From Clostridiaceae bacterium (GTDB lineage Bacteria; Bacillota; Clostridia; Saccharofermentanales; Saccharofermentanaceae): 64,000 bases of DNA. Location of the stretch: contig JAAYFK010000015.1 of assembly GCA_012728275.1 (NCBI GenBank), forward strand, positions 1 through 64,000, given 5' to 3'. Each line of letters opens with the position of its first letter. Positions within the stretch are counted from its first letter, which is position 1. The position numbers were made by a program, and so were the translations under genes. Below, one piece after another: positions 8,562 through 15,953 of the stretch. The notes beneath the pieces are model-generated. The model was not told where the DNA came from. It searched no databases and saw only the letters and a program-made list of their open reading frames with translations.

Positions 8562-10412
8562 TCAATCACGATACTCTTGGTGTTCGCTTAAGAATTTTTC
8601 CTTGTATTGCTCTAGTAACATATCAAGACTATCCGAGATATCTTTTGTAAACTCTGCCTTATCGCTAATAGAGTCTAGAACACTATCCTTCATTACTCTT
8701 ACGTAATCAATGAATTCAGTATAGTACTCCTTAATGTCCTCTTCTGCCAAGAAGTTCATCTTGTCAGTCGTAGCCATATAAAGAATTACAACCTGCTCCT
8801 CCATCGTTCTTGGAGAATATTGCTCTTGCTTTAGAACTTCATTTAGAACAACGCCTCGCTTCAACTGAAGCTGAGTATTCTCGTCCAAATCTGATCCAAA
8901 TTGTGCAAAAGAAGCCATTTCCCTTGCTTGTGCCAAAGCTATACGGAGAGGTCCGCCAACTTTCTTCGTTGCCTTTGTTTGAGCTGCTCCACCTACACGA
9001 GATACCGAAAGGCCCACGTTAATTGCTGGTCTTTGACCTGAAAAAAATAATTCTGGTTCAAGATAAATCTGCCCATCAGTAATTGAAATTACATTCGTAG
9101 GAATGTAAGCGGAAATATCTCCGCCCAATGTTTCAATTATTGGAAGAGCTGTAATAGAAGCTCCGCCTAGCTCAGGGCTCAACTTTGCTGCTCTTTCTAA
9201 AAGCCTAGAATGTAAATAGAATACATCTCCAGGATATGCTTCACGTCCCGGCGGTCTCCTCAAGAGTAGCGAAATCGCACGATATGCTTGGGCGTGTTTG
9301 CTCAAGTCATCGTATACTATCAATACGTCCTTCTTATCGTCAAACATAAACTTCTCAGCAATAGCACAACCCGAGTATGGGGCAATATATTGAACTGAAG
9401 CAGTCTGCGAAGACGAAGCTGCAACTATAACCGTGTATTCAAGAGCACCATACTTTTCAAGAAGATTAACTGTAGAAACTATGGTACTCATTTTTTGACC
9501 TATCGCGACATATACGCAAATACAATCCTTACCCTTCTGGTTGATAATAGTATCAATTGCAATTGCTGTCTTTCCTGTTTGACGATCACCAATGATTAGC
9601 TCGCGCTGTCCACGTCCAATTGGTGTCAATGCATCAATAGCGGTAATACCAGTTAACAATGGCTTGTTAACAGGCGATCTTTCGATAATTGATGGAGCTG
9701 TAGACTCAATATGTCTAGTCTCCGAGTAACGTATTACTCCTTTTCCATCAATTGGCTGACCTAAAGGATCAACCACACGACCTAGAAGGCCCATACCGAC
9801 AGGTACAGATACCGTATCGCCAGTTCTCTTACATATCATGCCTTCAACAACGCTGTCTTGCTCTGATAACAATACGACACCTACACATTCAGGCTCGAGG
9901 TTCATGGCAATTCCATATGCGCCATTAGCGAAAACCACTAGCTCTGAGGACATACAATACTCGAGTCCCTCAACCATTGCAACGCTATCGCTAACACTCT
10001 CAACAATTCCAATTTCCTCAGAATTTGATAATGAATCAAATGATATTTCGGTAATTGACGTAGCCGGTTTCTCGTCAAATTCATTAAGAGCTCTCTGTAT
10101 ATTTCTCTTAATTTCTTCTTTCGTATTAGCTACGTCTTTTTTAATTTGCGCTCCTTCTCTTGAACGCTTAATATGCTGACTGATTCTATCAAACTGTCCC
10201 TTGACACTAAAGTCAAATCTTTCGCCCTTATAGTAAATGACAAAACCATCCATAATAGAGTCATCACTTTGCGATTCGACAGAGTACTCAACAATATTAT
10301 GGTCCTTAGCGAAAGTTCTTGCTATAGAAGAGACTCTCTCGGTTGATACATCACCTGCAACAACAACCTTAATTAGATTTCTATTATCTGCTGTATTCAT
10401 GCGCTTACTCAC
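8562..10412 (-). CDS. atpA: ATP synthase alpha subunit with fused delta C-terminal domain
   Basis: Residues from about 130 onward are a standard alpha subunit: [16 protein letters not shown], Walker A GDRQTGKT at 275-282, and the arginine-finger region [15 protein letters not shown]. The protein is 616 residues, about 106 more than usual. The extra N-terminal part (12-82) matches by eye the C-terminal domain of delta/OSCP: a basic start [17 protein letters not shown], then [19 protein letters not shown] and [10 protein letters not shown], paralleling the family pattern G-x-x-I-x-x-G-x-x-x-D-x-S-V-x-G-x-x-x-R-L. Residues 83-112 form a charged helix that includes the usual alpha N-terminal helix ([14 protein letters not shown]). 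No delta N-terminal domain is present, and atpF overlaps this gene by 8 bases, so no separate atpH fits. The alpha call is certain; the delta origin of the extension is strong inference. Confidence 0.95.
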   Translation of the reverse strand: MSKRMNTADNRNLIKVVVAGDVSTERVSSIARTFAKDHNIVEYSVESQSDDSIMDGFVIYYKGERFDFSVKGQFDRISQHIKRSREGAQIKKDVANTKEEIKRNIQRALNEFDEKPATSITEISFDSLSNSEEIGIVESVSDSVAMVEGLEYCMSSELVVFANGAYGIAMNLEPECVGVVLLSEQDSVVEGMICKRTGDTVSVPVGMGLLGRVVDPLGQPIDGKGVIRYSETRHIESTAPSIIERSPVNKPLLTGITAIDALTPIGRGQRELIIGDRQTGKTAIAIDTIINQKGKDCICVYVAIGQKMSTIVSTVNLLEKYGALEYTVIVAASSSQTASVQYIAPYSGCAIAEKFMFDDKKDVLIVYDDLSKHAQAYRAISLLLRRPPGREAYPGDVFYLHSRLLERAAKLSPELGGASITALPIIETLGGDISAYIPTNVISITDGQIYLEPELFFSGQRPAINVGLSVSRVGGAAQTKATKKVGGPLRIALAQAREMASFAQFGSDLDENTQLQLKRGVVLNEVLKQEQYSPRTMEEQVVILYMATTDKMNFLAEEDIKEYYTEFIDYVRVMKDSVLDSISDKAEFTKDISDSLDMLLEQYKEKFLSEHQEYRD

Positions 10413-11046
10413 CTCGGCTGTTTATTACTTCAGCCGTTCTGATATCATTAATTTCCGCAAGTCTCTTCTCGGTAATGGCATCACCTATTACCTTTTTGGC
10501 AATAGATAAGGAAATATCGGAGATCTCCTCCTTCATTTCTTCAAGAGCTACCTTCTTCATTCTTTCTGCCTCTTCTTGAGCATGAGAAATTATTCCTGAA
10601 GCTTCGCTATTAGCCTTGCTAATAATTAGCTCAGCTTGCTTTGTAGCGCCACTCTTAGCTTCCTCTATGATCTCAGCAGCATCCGCATGTGCCCTATCTA
10701 TTTGGGACTTGTTTTCTTCAAGTACTTTACTAGCTTCCTTGTTAGCGTTCGATGCCTCATCCAAATCAGACTTAATCTTCGATTCTCGATCATTAAGAAG
10801 CTTCATGATAGGTTTAAATACCAGAAATTTTAGAAACAGAAAAGCAATTATCAAATTAATGAGAACAAATAATGCTGTGGACGCATATCCACCTAATTGA
10901 CTAGGTGAAAGAAGTCCATCTTCTTTCTTAGAAGTTTGCTCAACCTCTTCGGAAGTATCTTCGGCAAACGTAAGCTCTATAATGTTTACTTCATCTAGAA
11001 GCTTCACATTCTCATAAGATATATCCATAACATCAAGACAATTCAT
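10405..11046 (-). CDS. atpF: Fo ATP synthase b subunit with N-terminal extension
   Basis: Subunit b is the peripheral stalk that ties Fo to F1. The 213-residue protein has one membrane span at about 56-75 ([20 protein letters not shown]), followed by the conserved [15 protein letters not shown] and a long charged coiled coil rich in Glu, Lys and Ala to the end. The start at 11046 has a strong AGGAGG site. Unusually, about 50 mostly acidic residues precede the membrane span; most b subunits begin within a few residues of it. The gene overlaps the start of the delta-alpha fusion by 8 bases, which argues for translational coupling of the two stalk parts. Confidence 0.94.
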   Translation of the reverse strand: MNCLDVMDISYENVKLLDEVNIIELTFAEDTSEEVEQTSKKEDGLLSPSQLGGYASTALFVLINLIIAFLFLKFLVFKPIMKLLNDRESKIKSDLDEASNANKEASKVLEENKSQIDRAHADAAEIIEEAKSGATKQAELIISKANSEASGIISHAQEEAERMKKVALEEMKEEISDISLSIAKKVIGDAITEKRLAEINDIRTAEVINSRGE

Positions 11047-11098
11047 CTATATCCTCCTAATGATGCAACAAAACATCAAATAATCGTGTCGTCAATCA

Positions 11099-11380
11099 TC
11101 AGAATGTGAATATCAACAACAAGGCTACAACCAATGCATAAATTGCAACGGACTCGATAAATACGATTGCAGTCAAAAGCAATGTCTGAATTCTACCGAA
11201 AACCTCAGGTTGTCTAGCGCCAGCCTCAAGAGCCTTGCCTGCAGCAATACCCATACCAATACCAGCACCACAAGCAGCGATACCAATAGCAAGACCAGCG
11301 CCAAGTCCAGCCATTCCCTTTGCATCAATCATTGTAGTAGCAGCCAATACTTGTGGCATGATGTTCATAAATAAATCCAT
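11099..11380 (-). CDS. atpE: Fo ATP synthase c subunit
   Basis: Subunit c forms the ion-translocating ring. The 93-residue chain has two membrane helices: a Gly/Ala-rich helix (about 24-48, with [13 protein letters not shown]), the polar loop ARQPE at 55-59, and the second helix with the ion-binding Glu76 in [16 protein letters not shown]. Relative to sodium-binding c subunits, Ser77 and Tyr81 are kept but the first-helix Gln is replaced by Met43, so sodium specificity is not supported by the full motif. An N-terminal extension of about 20 residues may be a short leader. The gene lies between atpB and atpF. Confidence 0.96.
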   Translation of the reverse strand: MDLFMNIMPQVLAATTMIDAKGMAGLGAGLAIGIAACGAGIGMGIAAGKALEAGARQPEVFGRIQTLLLTAIVFIESVAIYALVVALLLIFTF

Positions 11381-11412
11381 GTTAATACCCTCCAGGTTTT
11401 TAAGTAATAATA

Positions 11413-12285
11413 TTAATTAACTGCAACAGACTCTTGTTTTCTATCTAATACAGCCTTAATCTTCTTCTCTTTTCTATTGTGTTTCTTCCTAGGCTTACCC
11501 TCTTCACTATGAGCTATCTCTACGATTTCACCAATATACGACATCGTTAAGTATGAGAAAACAACTGCTTGTAGCATTCCATCAGCCAAATCGAACCAAA
11601 GCCCAAATACTCCAGTTAGCACTATTGGGCAGATAATATACAAGAACTCCATAAATACGAAAGCGCCGAATATGTTGCCAAAAAGTCGTAGCGATAAAGA
11701 TACCGGCTTGATAATAAAGTCTAGTACCTTAAACGGAAGCATTGCTGGCATAGGATGCACCATAGACTTGAAGAAACCCTTAACACCAACAAGCTTAATT
11801 GAAGCATATATAACATAAGCAATCGCGAAAAATCCCAGTGTTATGGGGAACGCAATGTTCTTCGCTGGAGGAGGAAGCTTAAACACGGAGCAAATATTAC
11901 ATGCCATAATCACAATTCCAAAAGTACCTACCATAGGAGTAACATACTCTGCTTCCTTACGATTCATACCAAAACTCATGCAACTATCTACAATTAAACC
12001 AACAGCAAGTTCAACTACTGTCTGCTTCTTGTCAGGAACCATACTTTTTTTGGAAGAAAAGGCTATTAGAATTATTACCATTACCGAAATTGCAATCCAA
12101 GATACGATTACCGCATCGGTAATAATTACACTCGCGCCACCAAACTGGAAGTACCCTTGCCACTGCAAGATTCCATGGTTAATATCCTCACCTATGTTGA
12201 AACTGACAAACTCATCAACTATGGCCTGGATAAAACTATCCCAGAAAGTACCTAGCCAAGTATCTAAAGCTACTATATTAGACAT
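11413..12285 (-). CDS. atpB: Fo ATP synthase a subunit
   Basis: Subunit a forms the ion half-channels facing the c ring. The 290-residue membrane protein has five or six hydrophobic spans and the family signature [19 protein letters not shown], whose Arg is the essential stator charge, plus a C-terminal span [21 protein letters not shown] basic tail (about 265-290, [20 protein letters not shown]) follows the last span and is longer than usual. It is the first gene of the ATP synthase operon; no atpI precedes it. Confidence 0.95.
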   Translation of the reverse strand: MSNIVALDTWLGTFWDSFIQAIVDEFVSFNIGEDINHGILQWQGYFQFGGASVIITDAVIVSWIAISVMVIILIAFSSKKSMVPDKKQTVVELAVGLIVDSCMSFGMNRKEAEYVTPMVGTFGIVIMACNICSVFKLPPPAKNIAFPITLGFFAIAYVIYASIKLVGVKGFFKSMVHPMPAMLPFKVLDFIIKPVSLSLRLFGNIFGAFVFMEFLYIICPIVLTGVFGLWFDLADGMLQAVVFSYLTMSYIGEIVEIAHSEEGKPRKKHNRKEKKIKAVLDRKQESVAVN

Positions 12286-12328
12286 AGCCTAATGTTCCTC
12301 CATCCCCAAAAAACCAATTACTATGCAC

Positions 12329-12356
12329 ATTCTACTACTGTTTTGGAATGAGTAAA
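12329..12356 (-). promoter_or_regulatory. Candidate promoter of the ATP synthase operon
   Basis: On the minus strand TTTACT (12351-12356) and TAGAAT (12329-12334) are 16 bases apart, upstream of atpB. Both hexamers deviate from consensus, so this is only the best candidate in the 139-base gap. Confidence 0.35.
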
Positions 12357-12365
12357 TCCGAAAAG

Positions 12366-12398
12366 AATGTACTAAAATAAACAAAAGCAAACGCTTTT
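12366..12398 (-). terminator. Weak terminator-like hairpin or operator after rpiB
   Basis: A short inverted repeat AAAAGC/GCTTTT (12383-12398) on the minus strand is followed by a T-rich tract. It could end the rpiB transcript. The central AAGCGTTTGCTTT also resembles a catabolite-response element, so an operator role is possible. Confidence 0.3.
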
Positions 12399-12424
12399 CT
12401 AGTAACTTTTTTGTTTAAGTCAAA

Positions 12425-12877
12425 TCACTTGAAGAGTTCGTCTTCTTGCTCCTTAATATCGTTGACACGAATTGCATGCCTTTCACCGAGAAATTCCTCT
12501 TCGAAGAAAGCGTCGACAGTTGATAGAGCAACTCCATAACCGATTACTCTCTCTCCTAAAGCCAAAACATTTGCATCATTATGTTCTCTGCTCATTCTTG
12601 CCATAAATTCATTAGTGCAAAGGGCACATCTTATTCCCTTATATTTATTTGCTACTATAGATATTCCTATACCAGTTCCACAAATAACAATCCCTCTCAA
12701 AGCTGTGCCATCATTTACATCTCTCGCTACCTTCTGTCCAGCTTTTACATAGCTATATGACTCGCTTGAAGAAGTTGCGCCCCCCTCAAGTACCTCAAAG
12801 CCCTTCTCCTTCAGATGCGAAACAATCTTTTGACGAAGAGCATATCCTGCATGATCTGATGCAATTGAAACTTTCAT
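12425..12877 (-). CDS. rpiB: Ribose-5-phosphate isomerase B
   Basis: RpiB interconverts ribose 5-phosphate and ribulose 5-phosphate in the non-oxidative pentose phosphate pathway. The 150-residue protein has the family motifs SDHAGYALR at 7-15, CGTGIGISIVANK with the catalytic Cys66, and SREHNDANVLALGERV. The length is standard. The related LacA/LacB galactose-6-phosphate isomerases share this fold, but they occur as pairs in lac operons, which is not the case here. It lies 13 bases downstream of proA, so the two may be co-transcribed. It would connect the XylB/transketolase genes elsewhere in the window to nucleotide and hexose metabolism. Confidence 0.92.
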   Translation of the reverse strand: MKVSIASDHAGYALRQKIVSHLKEKGFEVLEGGATSSSESYSYVKAGQKVARDVNDGTALRGIVICGTGIGISIVANKYKGIRCALCTNEFMARMSREHNDANVLALGERVIGYGVALSTVDAFFEEEFLGERHAIRVNDIKEQEDELFK

Positions 12878-12890
12878 TTTTTTTCCTCAC

Positions 12891-14177
12891 TTAATCTTTA
12901 ATGTCGTGCTTCACAAAATTGAAGCTCTTCTTATGGGAGCAATAATCACCTACCAAAGCACCATTTCCAACAAGCTTATACTTATATGTAACTAATCCTT
13001 CAAGTCCAACAGGTCCGCGCGCATGAAGCTTAGAGGTACTTACGCCTACCTCAGCGCCAAAACCATATCTAAAACCATCAGAGAATCTAGTCGAGCAATT
13101 CACATATACATTTCCAGAATCAACTCCAATAGTAAACTTGTTGGCGCGAGTCTCACTTGACGTGCAAATTGAGTCCGTATGCTTAGACCCAAACATATTG
13201 ATGTGACTGATTGCCTCATCAACAGACGAAACAAGCTTAATAGCAACCTTCATATCTAAATACTCATGATGCCATTCCTCGCACTTCTCTAAATCGAAAA
13301 GCTTGCTTACCTCATCATCGCCATATATCTTTACGCCTGCATCTTGCAATGCCTTAACTAGTCTAGCTAAAAATGAATCCTTTAATTTACTTGAAACTAG
13401 AATTGTCTCTACAGCATTACATACTGAGACACTTTGTGTCTTCGAATCAATAGCTAGCTTGATAGCCATGTCCTCGTCACATTGGTCGTCAATATATAAA
13501 TGGCAAACACCATCCGAATGTCCAAGTACAGAAATGGAAGTATTATCCATGATGTACTTAACAAACGAATTCGATCCTCTCGGAATAATTAGGTCAATAC
13601 ATTCGTTAAGCTTAAGCATCTCACTGACATCAGCTCTTGTCGTCAACAAATGTAACCAACCTTCCGGTAGCCCTGCTTCTAATCCAGCGAAGTAAATAAC
13701 GTCGGCTAATACTCTGTTCGTAGCCGCAGCTTCAGAACCACCCTTTAAGAAGACGGCATTTCCACTCTTAAGACATAATGAAGCAATCTGAACCAAGGCA
13801 TCAGGCCTGGACTCAAAAATAACTCCTATAACTCCTATCGGGCTAGAAATCTTATAAAGCTCAAGACCATCATCCAAAGACGTATGAAGTTGAATTTTCC
13901 CAACAGGATCGCAAAGACCAATCATGCCTTCAATACCTTCACATACGGTTGCAAGCTTGTCTTCGTTGAATTTCAATCTGTGAAGTAGAGGTGTGGGCAA
14001 ATTAGCTTCTTCGGCGTTCTTAACATCAATAGCATTAGCGTCGAAAATTTCTTTTGAGCTGTTCTTTAGTTTGTTCATAATAACTTTCAAAGCATTGTTC
14101 TTTTGCTCTGTTGAAAGTGTAGCCATTATAAACGAAGCGTCCTTTGCTTTTCTTGCATAAACTGATAATTCACACAT
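12891..14177 (-). CDS. proA: Gamma-glutamyl phosphate reductase
   Basis: ProA reduces gamma-glutamyl phosphate to the semialdehyde in proline biosynthesis. The ATG at 14177 is chosen over a GTG five codons upstream because the GGGAGG ribosome site lies between them; this gives 428 residues, close to the family length. Visible motifs are VIFESRPDALVQIASLC, LKGGSEAAATN, the catalytic-Cys region QSVSVCNAVETILV, and the C-terminal GRYGFGAEVG-like FRYGFGAEVGVSTSK and ARGPVGLEGLVTYKY. No proB is adjacent, which is unusual because proBA normally pair; ProB must be encoded elsewhere. A TATAAT box at 14206-14211 lies just upstream. Confidence 0.95.
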   Translation of the reverse strand: MCELSVYARKAKDASFIMATLSTEQKNNALKVIMNKLKNSSKEIFDANAIDVKNAEEANLPTPLLHRLKFNEDKLATVCEGIEGMIGLCDPVGKIQLHTSLDDGLELYKISSPIGVIGVIFESRPDALVQIASLCLKSGNAVFLKGGSEAAATNRVLADVIYFAGLEAGLPEGWLHLLTTRADVSEMLKLNECIDLIIPRGSNSFVKYIMDNTSISVLGHSDGVCHLYIDDQCDEDMAIKLAIDSKTQSVSVCNAVETILVSSKLKDSFLARLVKALQDAGVKIYGDDEVSKLFDLEKCEEWHHEYLDMKVAIKLVSSVDEAISHINMFGSKHTDSICTSSETRANKFTIGVDSGNVYVNCSTRFSDGFRYGFGAEVGVSTSKLHARGPVGLEGLVTYKYKLVGNGALVGDYCSHKKSFNFVKHDIKD

Positions 14178-14205
14178 GATTATGCCTCCCACTTTTTATT
14201 AAATA

Positions 14206-14211
14206 ATTATA
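14206..14211 (-). promoter_or_regulatory. Minus-10 box upstream of proA
   Basis: A perfect TATAAT on the minus strand lies about 30 bases before the proA ATG. I find no convincing minus-35 hexamer at the right spacing. Confidence 0.45.
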
Positions 14212-14620
14212 TCAAAGTGCCGCGGTATTAACTTACTTAATTATTGGATAAGGGACATTTTTTCTTGTTTAATTTGCACAATCAGCGAAATGAATTCAAT
14301 TCGTTTTCAATTCACTTTTACTTTTATGAACAGTGATAATGTTCGTATTGTTCATAACTCTGTTGATAACTCAGAAACAAGCATTTGCAAAATCGAATGT
14401 TTCGTAGGTACTGATTTTATTAGACTTTTCACATTCATTACCAAATATTTACAAAAACTTACAAAACTGTTACGAAATTATGAACACCTTGTTTCATTGC
14501 ATCTGAAGCAATATTACTTTAAATGTCAAATTTGATGTCCGCATGACAAGGACAGGTTAGATGCGATAATTGGCTGTCAATAGGCAATTAGGTGAGCTTC
14601 GTCTTTTTTGCTTTCTCTGT

Positions 14621-14626
14621 TATAAT
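14621..14626 (+). promoter_or_regulatory. Minus-10 box of the RNA methyltransferase gene
   Basis: TATAAT preceded by TG-poor sequence lies 23 bases before the ATG at 14650. The transcript would start near 14633, giving a leader of under 20 bases that still holds a GAGAGTG ribosome site. The minus-35 region (TTCGTC) is weak. Confidence 0.5.
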
Positions 14627-14649
14627 CATTCATGAAAGAGAGTGAATGT

Positions 14650-15849
14650 ATGAACATTATTATTACTTCCCTATTCGGTATGGAAAGCCTTGTTCGTGAG
14701 GATTTATCCGAGATTGGATATACAAAAGAACAGATAAAAGTTACTGACGGTGTAATTACTTTGACAGTACCAGATGATTTGCTTGCTACTGCCATTGCTC
14801 GTGTGAATATGTGGGTTCGTCATGGAGAAAGAGTATTCTTTGAGGTCGGTTCCTTTACGGCAACGACATTTGAAGACTTTTTCGACAATACAAAAGCACT
14901 ACCTTGGGCGGACTTCATCCCAGATAAGTATTGCTTTACGGTAAATGGGTATTCTCGAAAATCAGTATTGTTTGGAATACCTGCTTGCCAAAGCCTTGCA
15001 AAGAAGGCCATTGCCAAATCACTTTGCAAAGCGAAAGGGCTTGGAGATGATGCTAATGTGGTCGAAGATAAGAACATTGGTGAGATTCGAATTCAATTCG
15101 GAATCGTAAGCGATGTAGTTACCATGATGATTGATACGACGGGTGACGGACTTCATAAACGTGGATATCGTCCTCTCACCCACGAGGCTCCAATAAGAGA
15201 AACTTTGGCTAGCGCAATGGTTTCGCTTGCGCGCTTCAGACCTTTCGGTTTTGAGGCTTTGGTAGACCCTATGTGTGGTTCTGGAACAATTCTTATTGAA
15301 GCGGCATTAAAGATGGTTGGAGCTGCGCCTGGAAGACTTCGTCATTTTGCATATGAAAACATTCCATATCTAGGAAGCGATGCATATTTCAACGCATATG
15401 AGGAAGCTAAAGACCTCGAGGATTTCTCTGGATGTGATGATATATATTTTTACGGCTCCGATATCGATTCTACGGCCATTTATAATGCTAACAAGAATGC
15501 TGAAGTGGCTGGAGTTGGTAAGCTTATATCATTTCACGTTGGCGATGTGGCAAAGGAGACTCCTGATGCACTTCTTAAGAGAACAGGCTTCGATCGCCAG
15601 CTTGTGCTAACAAATCCTCCTTATGGTGGAAGACTTCTGACTTTAAATGACGCTGAGAAATTATACAAGCTTCTTGGATCAACGTATTTAACGAGTGAGG
15701 GTTTCTGCAAGAAAGGTATTCGTCTATCCGTAATATCTCCTGACGACTCTTTTGAAGTTGCTACTGGATTTAAGGCGGATAAGCGATTTAAGCTTTATAA
15801 CGGAAACATTAAGTGCCAATTGAATAGCTATTTCAAAATGAAGAAGTAA
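14650..15849 (+). CDS. THUMP-domain class I RNA methyltransferase (RlmL/YpsC family)
   Basis: The 399-residue protein matches the RlmL/YpsC group that methylates guanine N2 in 23S rRNA. An N-terminal ferredoxin-like plus THUMP region covers about 1-160; the Rossmann methyltransferase domain follows with the SAM-binding VDPMCGSGTILIEAAL near 200 and the catalytic LTNPPYGGRL near 320. The ATG at 14650 is chosen over one six codons upstream because the minus-10 box at 14621 leaves the earlier ATG at the transcript start. It stands alone, converging with the following secreted-protein gene through a shared terminator. The family name is secure; the exact rRNA target is not shown by sequence. Confidence 0.9.
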   Translation: MNIIITSLFGMESLVREDLSEIGYTKEQIKVTDGVITLTVPDDLLATAIARVNMWVRHGERVFFEVGSFTATTFEDFFDNTKALPWADFIPDKYCFTVNGYSRKSVLFGIPACQSLAKKAIAKSLCKAKGLGDDANVVEDKNIGEIRIQFGIVSDVVTMMIDTTGDGLHKRGYRPLTHEAPIRETLASAMVSLARFRPFGFEALVDPMCGSGTILIEAALKMVGAAPGRLRHFAYENIPYLGSDAYFNAYEEAKDLEDFSGCDDIYFYGSDIDSTAIYNANKNAEVAGVGKLISFHVGDVAKETPDALLKRTGFDRQLVLTNPPYGGRLLTLNDAEKLYKLLGSTYLTSEGFCKKGIRLSVISPDDSFEVATGFKADKRFKLYNGNIKCQLNSYFKMKK

Positions 15850-15887
15850 GGCCTTTTCGCTTCACATAATATCCTAACTAAGCAAAC

Positions 15888-15934
15888 AAATGCTCCTAAG
15901 ATTCAGTCTATCGACCTTCATCTTAGGAGCATTT
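15888..15934. terminator. Bidirectional terminator
   Basis: A 15-bp inverted repeat (AAATGCTCCTAAGAT with ATCTTAGGAGCATTT) lies between two convergent genes, flanked by A- and T-rich sequence. It can serve both strands. Confidence 0.85.
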
Positions 15935-15953
15935 CTAATTCAATTTTATCAGC

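Larger units (their letters stand above)
14193..14649. other. Divergent AT-rich intergenic region
   Basis: This 457-base gap separates proA from the RNA methyltransferase gene. It is AT-rich and holds minus-10 boxes for both neighbours. A short inverted repeat (ATGAAC at about 14327 with GTTCAT at about 14350) is present. Small open frames inside it lack ribosome sites and recognisable protein features, so I see no gene here. Confidence 0.6.

Noticed and set aside
11099..11380. Firm sodium-ATP synthase call.
   Set aside because: The first-helix Gln of the sodium motif is Met here, so the motif is incomplete.
14290..14535. An 81-codon open frame in the proA upstream gap.
   Set aside because: No ribosome site, AT-driven codon content, and no recognisable features.
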